From: Gentiana macrophylla
Lineage: Eukaryota > Streptophyta > Magnoliopsida > Gentianales > Gentianaceae
Length of the DNA stretch: 64,000 nt
Direction of reading: 5' to 3'
Assembly (NCBI GenBank): GCA_026214975.1
Contig: CM047808.1
Span: 2,594,073 to 2,658,072 of the forward strand
Part shown: positions 1-10,742 of the stretch, in pieces
How the letters are laid out: each line of letters begins with the position of its first letter
Position numbering within the stretch: position 1 is the stretch's first letter
Made by a program: the position numbers and the translations under genes
Notes under the pieces: generated by a model
Database searches by the model: none
What the model was told of the DNA's origin: nothing
What the model saw: only the letters and a program-made list of their open reading frames with translations

Positions 1-1270
1 AGCCGCTCTATTATTTATATATATATATACTATATATATTTCTACTTTACAATAAATAAACTCAAAATACTCTACACAAGCATCTCTAAATATATCCGTA
101 CAATATTTAAATATTTATTTTTAACTATAAACAACTTTATCAAAAACACTTTTCAATTAACTTTTAAAACTCAAAATATTGAAAAATGAATTAAAAGACG
201 TGTAGGGTGAGCTACAATATATCCATATATAAAGGGTGACACTTCTCATGAACTCTAATTTAGAAAATGGATAGGGATGCTGATAAAGTGGGTTACTGAC
301 TTTTTCTATAATTTTTATGCCTATCGTAGAGTTAAAGGATCGTTTAAGGGAGATGATGCTAATGATCTTGTTATAGATAACATTCTTTGGATTTTTTTTC
401 ACTAACAAATATAATGACAATTTTTTTAATATACATAAAAGTTTTATTTAAAATGTCAAATATCAATGGTGGTAATAAAACTGTCACGTCCTAAAAGTTC
501 TGGACAGACTAATGACGTTTTAAAATGGAGTACTAATTTAGATTTCAAATCATTTCACAGGATTAATATTTAAATGCAAAGACGAGAGATAAGGCAATAT
601 ATACAGAGGTTTTGTTTTAGCTTGTTAAAACACAATTTTTTAAGGGAAGGTATGCTTTTGAAAGTTTCACAATTTGTATTTTTCTTAAGGGAGAAAAGTT
701 TCCTATTTACAAACATATTAATTACATCCTTATAAATTTCAAGGTATGAAGTTCCATCAAAGTTGTACAAGCAATCTACCCGATAATGTAGTCAGAATAT
801 TCATGAACTAGCTTCCGATCGGAAAGACGTTCCGGCACGATACATCCGGCCAGAAGTCGATGAATGACTAGCTTCCAACCATCAGAAAGACGTTCCGGCC
901 AGAAATCGATGAATCTTATGAAATTCTGGTGATGGCCATGTCCAAAGCAGCTTGTAAGTCATGAGCATGCATATTTTCACAATGAGATCATGAAAAGGCT
1001 TCACAACAAAGCTTGTCAAGAGCTAGTACTGGGGATTTTTCCAGGTATATTGAATTTATAAATTTTATTTTATGAAACGAGTCGAACCCTTTTTTTTTTT
1101 CTTTCTAGATTAATCCCATTCACGAATGAATTCAGCTGCTATCGTAGCAAAAAAATCGTAACAAGTGATGGGCATCAATCGAATGTATTGATATAATTAA
1201 ATCTAAGGGGTTCCCGAATAAGGTTTTAATTTTACCGTATATTCTTTCATGTTGTAAAAATGTATGATTA
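1..1270. other. AT-rich intergenic DNA, with one short direct repeat
   Basis: I recognise no gene here. Open frames are short and AT-driven. The one structured item is a direct duplication of about 50 bp at roughly 808-866 and 868-914. Both copies begin CTAGCTTCC, share AGAAAGACGTTCCGGC, and end near GAA(G/A)TCGATGAAT. Confidence 0.5.
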
Positions 1271-1880
1271 GCAATAGGATGTATAAAAGCATAGAGCATA
1301 GAGCTATTGTTGAAACACAGATGAGAAATTTGCACTTGAAAAAAGATAAAACAGATGCAATCTAACAGTAAAAATGGCGGAAATTGATAAAACACAGAAA
1401 CAAAGAGAACACGGTGATTTAACGTGATTTCCGGCATTGTGCCGACTACTCCACGGACAGAAAATGAGATATTTTATTATGCACAGAATTACAAGGTTTT
1501 CACAAGTGTGTGAATAACACTTTAAAAGACACACTTTGCATTGATTACAACTTTGGTATTTATAGACACAAATCTCAAACCCTAACCGCCAAAGATCTTT
1601 GTCGGAATTGACATAAATACCCTGAGATGTGGACCCCAACTCAAATTTGTTATCCAGGAGACGAAACTCAGCTCCAAACTGACTTTCCCAGAAAACTCAC
1701 TTTTCTTGAAACTCACTTGTAATCAACAAACTCAGATGTAGAACTCAGCAAAACTCAGTTTCCCCCAAAACTCAGTTTCCACCAAAACTCAGTTTTCTCA
1801 GCTTTTACCAAAACTCAGTTTCACTTCACAAAACTCAGTTTCAGCTTTCAGATTAGTTCCACCCATTTTAGAGATCAAGC
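1270..1880 (-). repeat. Degraded LTR-like fragment with a short minisatellite
   Basis: The stretch near 1415-1465 (CGGCATTGTGCCGACTA) and the following TATTTATAGACAC region resemble, in the same order, the LTR at 32969-33457. This is therefore probably an old relative of that short LTR element, in the same (minus) orientation. From about 1640 to 1850 the motif AAACTCAGTTTC recurs many times at irregular 15-25 bp spacing, an imperfect minisatellite. No coding potential is recognised. The boundaries are uncertain. Confidence 0.45.
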
Positions 1881-1893
1881 CACAAAACTTAAC

Positions 1894-2329
1894 AGCTATG
1901 ATGAATTTCGAGAAAGAAAGGCCCTATATTGCTGCGTTTTATGGTCATAATATAACCTAAGAGATTAAGCTGCTGGCAGAATTTGTTAGCAATGGAGCAA
2001 ATAACAAGACTGTTGAATTCAAGGACTTGCGCTCACAATGTATTTCGAGTGCACACTTGACGAGAAAAAACCTGTTAATTAAGCCGCCTAAGGATAGATG
2101 GTATAGAAGACTAGTCATCCATACAATCTATCCTCACGCGCTTAAGTAACAAGTTTTTCCATCAAGTTTGCACTCGAAATACATTGTGAGCAAAGTCCTG
2201 AATTCTACTGATCTTGTAATTATTAGATCCGTTGCTAGCAAATTTTCCGATGGCCCGATCTCTGAGGTTATATTTGGACCATGAAATGCAGCAATAGAGA
2301 GTCTTTCTTTCTCGAAATTCACCATAGCT
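1894..2329. repeat. 436-bp near-perfect palindrome (inverted duplication) with coding-like arms
   Basis: The left arm (about 1894-2112) and right arm (about 2113-2329) are reverse complements over their whole length, with scattered mismatches. They meet at the palindromic centre GACTAGTC with essentially no loop. Both arms keep blocks such as GAATTTCGAGAAAGAAAG and CACAATGTATTTCGAGTGCA. Read outward to centre, each arm starts with an ATG. The right arm (minus strand) stays open for 63 codons, while the left arm has a stop after about 20 codons. I do not recognise the encoded peptide. A transcript across this locus would fold into a hairpin of roughly 215 bp. It could be an inverted gene-fragment duplication feeding small RNAs, or a fold-back transposon. 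No TSD was found. Confidence 0.85.
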
Positions 2330-2583
2330 CTATATATGCTCTACGCGTATATATACACATCTCATTGCTATTCATCTGTTGTTACAACATGAAAGATTAC
2401 ACGGTAAAAAGTCACGTTGCTACAAGTGATCGTACGGTTATAAGAAGACAGAGAACCTGCCGAAGAGATATAGTCCGAATTGCTAAGAGAGTTGAGATCC
2501 CAGATGAGGGATGGTGCCCTAGAAAGGCAATGTTGTATTGTTGTTATTTAATCAACGCAATATTTGTATTTTAAAATATTATA

Positions 2584-3101
2584 TGTAACGCCCTGGACCC
2601 GGCCTGGTGGGCATTAAATGAAGTCATAAATGTCCGGTCAATCGCTAGACCGCCGCCCTCGCTTGGTCTGGGTGCAAAAGGCTAACCCGAGTTGACAAGA
2701 CCTTTATGTCTCACACTTATATGGGGTGATCATTCTACTATTTTTCCTAGCTATGTGGGACATTACATTCTCCCCTTTATATGGATTGGCGTCTCGCCAG
2801 ACGGCCAAGATCGTTTCCCGGATCGTCCCTACCGGAGGTAACTAGAGGCCATCCTTACACCGTCTTCTTATGCGGTGCGGCATGATAGTTCCGCCTCGAT
2901 AGTCGGCTCTGAATACTATTCATAACGCCCTGCACCCGGGCCTGGTGGCGCTTAAATGAGTCATAAATGTCCGTCAATCTGCTTAGACCGCCGTCCTCGC
3001 TTGGTCTAAAAGGGCTAACCCGAGTTGACAAGACCTTTATGTCTCACACTTATATGGGGGTGATCATTCTACTATTTTTCCTAGCTATGTGGGACATTAC
3101 A
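2584..3101 (-). mobile_element. Complete TRIM (terminal-repeat retrotransposon in miniature) with TSD
   Basis: Two direct repeats of about 180 bp (2584-2767 and 2921-3101) flank about 150 bp of non-coding DNA. Read on the minus strand, each repeat starts TGTAATGTCCCACAT. The internal domain starts after the LTR with a PBS-like sequence resembling TGGTATCAGAGC (plus-strand GGCTCTGAATACTATT). It ends with a polypurine tract, AAAGGGGAGAA, immediately before the second LTR. A perfect 5-bp target duplication, TTATA, sits at 2579-2583 and 3102-3106. This is a textbook non-autonomous LTR element with no ORF, which would have to be mobilised by an autonomous relative. The upstream-end LTR on the minus strand carries a TG to CA-type decay at its outer end. 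Confidence 0.9.
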
Positions 3102-3340
3102 TTATATGCAAAAAAAAAAGTGCTTATTTGTATGTATAAATTATACATTCTTCTTCTCAAATAAAAGTTTATACATTCTAAAAAAGATGGCCGGACATAT
3201 ATTAAGCAGACATATTTGGAATCGGAACATAATTAATGCAAGATTAACCGGTGGTATATAAGTGAAATGAAGCTCTGGAAGGCACAATATAATAATGTAA
3301 AGAAGTTGCGACAAATTAAACATGATTGTTAAATTATGCT

Positions 3341-3541
3341 ACACATTTCTAGAAAAAGAAAAAAATTCTAGAAATGTATTCCTAGTGTAGAAGCTTCTAG
3401 TTGTATGTAAGAGTCTAAATAAATATTGATACACTAGAATTGAAGCTACTAGTAGGTTGTAGTAGTGATTGCTAAAAATTAAGAAATATCTAGAAAACTC
3501 CATAAGGGTCTTGAGCCATCATATGGAGACTATATATATAG
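3341..3541 (+). promoter_or_regulatory. Orphan promoter with heat-shock-element-like motifs and a TATA box
   Basis: TTCTAGAA cores (nTTCnnGAAn geometry) occur at 3347-3354 and 3366-3373, inside a perfect 12-bp inverted repeat (3343-3354 and 3366-3377). GAAGCTTCTAG follows at about 3390-3400 and TCTAGAAAAC at 3489-3498. A TATA-like ACTATATATATAGC lies at 3529-3541, followed by a C/T-rich leader containing AACAACCAAATTCC. The order HSE, TATA, leader is typical of plant small heat-shock genes. No downstream coding sequence that I recognise survives: the first ATGs after the leader stop after a few codons. I read it as a promoter separated from its gene. The functional assignment is inference. 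Confidence 0.45.
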
Positions 3542-3934
3542 CAATACCCCATGTACTTCAACCAAGCAATCAAAACAACCAAATTCCTTTCTCCAATCTC
3601 TCCAACTTATCAATTAATTCTGTTCCATCTCACACTCATCATCCTAGCCTTCTCCATTCAACTCTCTACAAAAATTCTAACAATGATGATATCACTATAG
3701 CAAATGAAAATGACCGATCGAGAAGCACAGCTGAATATTAATTGAGCAATGCAATCACATAATTTAGTGAATCAGCTTTCATAATCGAAACATATAAGAT
3801 ATAGAAAGGAACTTCAACTAATTGAGTTAAACGGCACTGACAATTCAAACACGACAAAGGGAAATTGAACTGCATCAATCACTAGGATACTTTCTCAAAA
3901 GATAACGAAGTCAGAGCTCTCAGTCACGAATTAC

Positions 3935-4364
3935 CTTTCCTTGCCCTCGAATTGATGTCGAATTCAAAATCCTCGATTAGAAACTTGCACATCTGCTTCT
4001 TTCCAAATTTAGCGGCTAAGTGCAGCGCATTATAACCTTCGGCGTCTACTACTTTGGGTAACACCCTGTCAGATCCAATCTCAAGTCCTAAACCTAGTAC
4101 GGCAGTGCCGTAGAGATTAAGCAACGAAACAAGTACAAATTCAAAATGAGGAAGAAAAGAAAAAAAAAGGAATCATTAGCGCACAGTTGAGTCTAGTCAG
4201 ATCTCCGTCGGAAGCTGCCTTGAGAAATTCTGCAAGAAAATTAATGCCGGAAAAGCAAGAAAATATGCATGTAATTCGATGAAGTTCTTAGAAGGATCGA
4301 TCGAAACGGTTAACATATTATTCTTCAATTCAGGCATACCTGATTTATGATTTGAAGCCGCCAT
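3935..4364 (-). CDS. Ankyrin-repeat protein, 5' exons only (truncated gene)
   Basis: Three exons can be read on the minus strand with GT-AG introns and compatible phases: 4364-4340, 4229-4185 and 4093-3935. Exon 1 begins MAASNHKS, exon 2 gives EFLKAASDGDLTRLN, and exon 3 gives a partial spacer followed by an ankyrin repeat (core NALHLAAKFGKKQMCKFLIE). This matches the N-terminus of plant ankyrin (some with TPR) proteins, where a short capping helix, AASDGDL, precedes the repeats. Exon 3 ends at AAAG|GTAATTC in phase 1, so another exon with further repeats is expected. I found none between 3935 and the TRIM at 3101. The gene is therefore either truncated here or has a long intron. The function is protein-protein interaction in general and the partner is unknown. 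Confidence 0.65.
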
Positions 4365-4560
4365 GTGTTTGGAAAATGAATCAACCGAGTTTACAGCTGT
4401 AATTAATTGCAGAACCAGAAAACTCCGATTTGGAGAAGATGAACCAAGAACAATCACAAACAGAAAAGTGGCGGGAAACAGTTACGTATTCTACAATTTA
4501 TCTTCGAATAATAACAGAATTAATCTCCTATTTACTGTATTTATAAGCGGGAAATAATCT
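4365..4560 (-). promoter_or_regulatory. Putative promoter and 5' UTR of the ankyrin gene
   Basis: On the minus strand, CTTATAAATACAG at about 4535-4547 is a good TATA box, roughly 175 bp upstream of the ATG at 4364. That leaves room for a leader of about 145 nt. Nothing else specific is recognised. Confidence 0.4.
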
Positions 4561-4579
4561 ACTATTTAGTATTTAATGT

Positions 4580-5015
4580 ATTAATATGCGAGGGGAAATT
4601 GCAAAATTGGACTTTCATATCAAGTTTGGTTTCATACGTTTACGAGTATCCATTTTGACTCCGTAACTTAAAAAAACATCAATTTTGGTCTATTACGTTT
4701 GTAACTATCATTTTGATCCCATAACAGAATTAATCCCGACAACTTCGATGACTGAAGATCAAGGCTCTTCTCGTCGGGAAGGATCGGGTCAATCGGCCAA
4801 TCCGGTGAGGGCTAAGAAACCCCGAAAGGGTTCTTCGAACTTGCCCATTGCAGGGCCCAGGGTTACTGATGTGCCTTCCTTTCTGAAAGCCGGAGGATGT
4901 GACGAAGATTTGCAACAATTAATGACGGTATGAATGCTGATGGGTATGTTGTCGTTTACTCCCAGCATTTTGAGGCAAGGCTAAGACTTCCAAAAGGACA
5001 TAAGTCCGAGTATTT
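4580..5015 (+). pseudogene. Fragment of a 'gypsy-type putative transposase' protein with flanking dispersed repeat
   Basis: From about 4590 to 4735 the sequence repeats the theme 'ATTTTG-GTC...TAACTATCATTTTGATCCC', a common plant dispersed repeat. From 4749 a plus-strand frame reads MTEDQGSSRREGSGQSANPV and continues to VPSFLKAGGCDEDLQQLMTV. After a 1-base frame change near 4930, a second frame reads DGYVVVYSQHFEARLRLPKG. That block (GYVVVY..HFEA.LR.P) is the hallmark of the N-terminal domain annotated in plants as 'transposase (putative), gypsy type', a gag-like retroelement protein. The homology stops near 5000, leaving under 100 residues, so this is a relic. Confidence 0.55.
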
Positions 5016-5025
5016 TCTCCTTGCA

Positions 5026-5530
5026 GGTCGGGTCAAAATTATCTGTTTAAGTCGGGTTGGGTCTTTTTTATGTGCAGTGTGCAGGTCGGAGTTATCTAAA
5101 GTCAAATATGGTCGGTTATCTATTTTCCATGCTGGTCGGATTTATCTTAACAAAAACCAAATTTAAATAATCTTATATTATTAGGTCATGTGTTATTAAG
5201 ACAAGTATGGTTATTTATTTATTATTTCCCAGTAGGGTCGAAGTGATTCATTAAGCCAAATATGGCTATTTATTCATTTTTCTTGCAGGGCAAGTCATAG
5301 TTATACATTACGCCAAGCATGGCTGCTTATCTATCTTTCGTTGTAGGTTATGTTATGTGAAAGTTATAATGAAAGCTAAACATGGATGTATTATATATTC
5401 TTTCTACACGACACTTGACCACAATTTGAAATTATTTTATTAAGTTGAGTACGGCTACATGTCTATTTTACATGCATTACACGTTATGAGTCTATAGGTT
5501 GAAATTATCTCATAAAGCAAACCTAACCTA
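5026..5530. repeat. Degenerate tandem array, ~55-65 bp monomer
   Basis: About eight diverged monomers follow the pattern GG(T/G)CG..GTTAT.T.TTAAG.CAA.TATGG, then TTATCTATTTT..TGCA. Clear examples start near 5026, 5082, 5235, 5288 and 5345. Length and sequence vary, so this is an old array. It lies directly after the gag-like fragment and may have been a tandem repeat within that element. Confidence 0.6.
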
Positions 5531-5559
5531 TTAGACCTAACATATGATTCATATCCCAA

Positions 5560-7069
5560 CTCAGTCTAGCGGCTTTTGACATGGGTATGACCGGCCTTCC
5601 TACACATTACACTCATCGAACTTCTTAAGGCCATATCGGTATAAGGGTCGATCTGGTCTCAGTAATATTTATAGCCCACATCAGAAAATATGAATGGGCT
5701 TCAACATGAAATTTCTTGAGAAACCTCGTCAGAGGGGGTCTCCCATGACCTGGACTCAGAAGATTGCACATGGGATTCCTACTTCAGCCATATACGCCTC
5801 AGAAACCTCTCTGCTAATATTACCGGAGGAGGATGAGGAAGAAGAAAAGGTGATAGTATTGTGGTATACACTCATAATTTGGGGAAAAATATAACAAGGA
5901 ATTATATTGAGGCAAAAATGGCTTACTTGTTGCCGAAATAAAAACTCTCTCTTGGATGAAGTTGATGAGGAAGATCTCACAGTTCAGATCTGCAAATTTA
6001 TGAAGATAAAAGATAATATGTTGCACTACCTCTCCTGTTATAGTGGGAAAAAGATGGTTAGATGAAGAGACGTTGAATCTTATACCGTTTCGGGTGAGAT
6101 TGCATCTTTTCAGACAAGCATGTGATATGGAGCCTCAAAAAGATAACTAAGACATTTCAAAATTAAGAAATGCAAGTTGTCAATTGAGAGACATACGTCA
6201 TTCAAGTCAGGACGATTATACCTTGACCTTTTTGATTGTGCCACGTCATTTTAGTACAAACCTAGCTCATGATGCATATCCTATTTTAGGTCCAGGAGGC
6301 AATTGACATGGGTGAGATAGGCTACCATACATATGGCATTCATCCAATTTCACAATTTAATAAAGATGGCTATGTCAACATGACTCATATCCAACACCGC
6401 ACGTACGTCGCCTCTTATATCGAATAACCGACATGGCGCAAGTCGTCATATGTCCCTTACGACTTTGTGTGGCGCAGTCACTTGCGTATCCATTATAGCC
6501 AACATGGCGCATGTCATCCGGACATTACGTAGATATTACATCACGATCGTAATTTCTCCGATGAATTGCTTCGTGATATATGCTACACCACTTAAATCTT
6601 GTGAGTAATGCCTTTGCCATTATGGTATGTTACATAAAGGGTCATTCTCCTCATTCAATGAGATATGCACACATTTACATACCGAACACACAATCTATAG
6701 AAATTTTCTATTACCGAACCGACTTGAGTGTCGAAGTGACTACTGCAAAACCAACTCCGGACTCTCTTACGCCTTGTTTGTTCAGCTTCTTGGATCATCG
6801 TTTGGAGACTCACTACCAGATTACCAACCCAAATTATACCCAGATGATTTCCAGGACGTTTAAGTACTAAATTGAAACCTTAGAGGTATAAATACAATTT
6901 TTGTGAAACAAAATGGATTTTCATGTATATCTATCCTTGATACAACACTTGTACACTAATTATAGAGCAATATACAACCACAACTAAATGACAGAACAAA
7001 TTGACATAGTATTGATCACGTCATTGATTATTATGTGATCTAGATCAATCAATATATAGTCCTACAAAA
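5560..7069. other. Intergenic DNA, no recognised gene
   Basis: An acidic GAA-rich stretch encodes EEDEEEEK at about 5825-5850, followed by a GT donor-like site, but nothing around it supports a gene. Near 6430-6510 the block ACATGGCGCA(A/T)GTC occurs twice about 75 bp apart. GAGGTATAAATACAA at about 6885 looks like a TATA box, without an identifiable downstream gene. Confidence 0.4.
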
Positions 7070-7232
7070 GAGCAATGATATGGACACAAAGGTTGTGTCA
7101 CAACTGATGACACAACTGTGATATGCTCCGTTGATAATAATGTATCTAAACTGATCAGATATAAATCTAACATGATCAACAGGATATATCACCACTCATT
7201 GTGGCACAACCGTTGTACCCATATCATTACTC
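7070..7232. mobile_element. 163-bp MITE with ~30-bp TIRs and an 8-bp TSD
   Basis: The left end GAGCAATGATATGGACACAA and the reverse complement of the right end (GAGTAATGATATGGGTACAA) form terminal inverted repeats extending about 30 bp, to (G)GTTGTG(T/C)CAC. Flanks CTACAAAA (7062-7069) and CTATAAAA (7233-7240) are an 8-bp duplication with one mismatch, which suggests a hAT-type non-autonomous element. No ORF. It sits downstream of the pectate lyase stop codon. The 350 bp between it and that stop show nothing else. Confidence 0.75.
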
Positions 7233-7585
7233 CTATAAAAATAAATAGTGTAGATCAATATGTGTTGATTGATTGTGTCATTTAGTTGTGGTCATATCAT
7301 TTTTCCTAATTATAATACACTCGGTCATCAACATGTGGATTCCAATAACCAATGATCGTATAATATGGTAGTGTAAAAGTTGGGATTTTTATTTTTGTTG
7401 TTGAAATTAATTAGGACGGCATATATTAAAAACATCACGTCAGATCTATTTTGGAAAATCGTATTGATATTTGATTTGTACTATGTCGAATGTAATCCCA
7501 ATCAACATTTAATCTTACAGAAGTCAAATGTCATTCGAACTTTGCAAAATCAAACATAAACCCAAGTGTCGCGGTAAATCGATCG

Positions 7586-10500
7586 TCAACAAGGGGAACC
7601 CATTTTACAGATTAGGGCACCAGCATTTTGGGTGATAGAAGTAACAAGAAAAGAGGGTCTAGCACTTAAACTTGATGCTTTTGCATAGCTTGAAGAGGCT
7701 CCAACTGTTTTTGATTGTGTGAAAAAAGCACCATTTAGCATTAGGTCCCCTTCTGATCTCCAATTCCAATTTTTCCATTCACTTTCTTCTGCATGCTCAT
7801 ATTTTGTCACCTACAATATGTAAATACTAAGTGTAATGATACATGCACAATCGTTTAGACACGACAAGTGACACAACTTTATCAACAAAGCCTATACACT
7901 TCACAATGTCATAAAAAGTTGAACATTTTTCAGAGTATAGTATCAACGGTACATGGGATTAGACTTTCGATTTTTACTATACTTATCGACTAATCAAAAT
8001 ATTTGTAGTTTATCATTATGATTCATATAACTAAACAATAATTACACTATTGATCTCGGTAAGACTCATAACATTCAATAGCTCTTGCATCACGTGTCAC
8101 TCTGTTATCGTTATTTTCTAATGACACGGCCGCAATATTATGATGCAACCGTGATTTTAGTTCGCCAAGTGGATCGACATTGATTAATTCACACTTTCTC
8201 ACACATAATGATGATGTGTGTGGGTGTGAGTTGATCGATTTAATCATAATTTCCACTTGGTATAACTTTTTAATCACTTCATTTCATAAGCCCTTAGCAT
8301 TAACATTCCAAGAGAAAAAGGTCAAGTTAATAAATGTTTAGTAAATACTAATTAATGAATCTTTAAGTTTAGCTTCCATCCTATACAACCAAAAAGTAGT
8401 AGTATTAAAGACGGTTCCACTTGACCATATACTATATAATATATAATTATACAAAACAAATTAAAGTTTATGTTAATGCATGCATGTGCAGCTGCTGCTG
8501 TAGAAACACAAATATATGTATTTGGCTCCAGAGCTGCATGGATCCAAAAAATTTTCAGATGAAAGCACCAAAATAAATTCAAAGAAATGAGTGGAGACAT
8601 TAATAATTTTACATTTTGTACCAATAAAAATACATCAATATTCGGATCGAGTTTGGGGCACTTGCCCTCCTAAGTCTACAAGAGTACACACATTGACTCC
8701 ACATAGGCGGACCCAGAGGCGGACACACATGCACAACAATGGGGTCCACGGACCCCCTTGAACCGAAGAAAAACAGTGTATATTACACCGAAAAAAAATT
8801 TATGCACCCCCTGAAAAAAAAAATTTACTTAGATAAAGTATTTCGGCACCCCCTGAACTTTTTTTCTGGCTCCGCCACTGGGCGGACCTAAGTACAATCA
8901 GGTACATGAGATATATAACTGTCCCCTTGATCCGGAAAAAACATACTCTAATATATGTACTATGTATATTGTTTGTCCATTTATATTTTTTATTTGCTTC
9001 TTTAAAATTTCCATTGCCCTCTACCCGAGATCCTACGCACGTCTACACAATTGAGAGATTAATTAATCATTGCATAAAACTTACTCATTGATATAAATGT
9101 AACAATGGTCAATAATATAAAAATATGTTGTTTTGTATATAATAACTTAATGGTTATGATCATAATCAAAGGACGGGGTGTCGAGTCCACTAGAGCCCAA
9201 TTTTTTTTTTTAAAATACATTTGTTACGTCATAAATGATTATTCCACAATAAATGTGCATAACAAAATGCCACAACAATTTTTTCCACCCTCGAGTTTTT
9301 AGAACCCATTTGAATTAATAAGTCTCACATCATAATCAATGATACGTCTAAAAATTTGTTGTGAATTTTATTGTGACTATTTTGTTGTAAATTGATGTAT
9401 AAGATATTTTAAACAAAAAATTATGTATGAAATTACCTCTTTTTTGAACCTATCATTTGGTGCAAGAAATCTATTTCCTTGACTATTAATTGTTGGAGAA
9501 GCACTCCCTCCAATTGCATACATTTCCCAATGTGTATAGTCATTGTTCACCACATGAAAATACCCATGTCTACATCTGCATTAACAAAACAACAACAACA
9601 ACAACAACGTCGTCATGTTTAGACAAGAATTTTCCCAACCCTCAAAAAATTCTTACATAGAGACTCTTCAATGCATCTGAAATGTTGGATCAATGTCAAA
9701 TGTGAAGCTAATCGAATCGACTTCAAAATCATCGACCACACCGATATTTGACTTCTGAAAGTTGAATGTAAACTGAAGATATATTCAACTTTGCAAATGT
9801 CGAATATCCATTTTCGACCTCTATAAAGTCAAACATAGCATTAAATGTACTGCTATGATAGATTTACTGTGATGTACGTTAATAACAACGTCATTTTGAG
9901 AATTATATATAATTAATTATTACCTAGGCATTCTTTGAACAAGGCCTTCTCCAAAGTGATTGAAAGCAATTGTGACTTGCATCTTTTATCTTGAATGTAG
10001 GAATCACTATGTCCCAAAAGCATAACTTTATCATGATGTGTCATATAATTATTTGAAATAGTTATAAAGTAGACCCTTGAATTGCATCAATAAGACCATC
10101 ATGACAATTCGATAACGAGCAATGATCCACCCAAACATGGCTACCTCCGAATATCGATACACCGTCACCGTCGGATATCGTCCTCCATCCGTAATGCCAT
10201 GGGGTGCTCCTCACCATAACATTCCCACCTTGCTTACAATCATGTATATTTATACCATGTATAATAATATTTGTCACATATTGTATAGTTATACATGGCC
10301 CACCAGATATATGTACACTAACTCCTCTACCATCAATGGTCTTAAACGAGTTCATGATCAACTCTTCTTTCAATCGAATCACCATATCGCGTTCGAATAT
10401 GATCCACAATGGCTTGTCTTGGATCACGGCGTAACGTAAAGTCCCCGGTTTAGGAGTAACCGGATCATCGTCGTTAGAGTCAGTTACTACGTATATCTCA

Positions 10501-10708
10501 CCGTCTCTTCCTCCTATGGCGTCCTTTCCGAACCCGATCGCGCAATCCGCAAGCCGTTGGCGGTTTAACTCCCAATTGGGATCACATCTCCAACAATCAT
10601 CAATTGGATTGCCTGTCACACAAGAAAAGAAGCCTAATTGACGCCTTGTTGTAGTAGCATTCTTGATGCTCCTGCATGAATAATTATTTTAAACATTAAC
10701 AAAAACAT

Positions 10709-10742
<34 letters not shown>

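Noticed and set aside
3469..3741. 90-codon plus-strand open frame downstream of the heat-shock-like promoter
   Set aside because: Its start lies upstream of the TATA box, its composition is that of a 5' leader (N/S/H/P-rich by chance), and it resembles no protein family.
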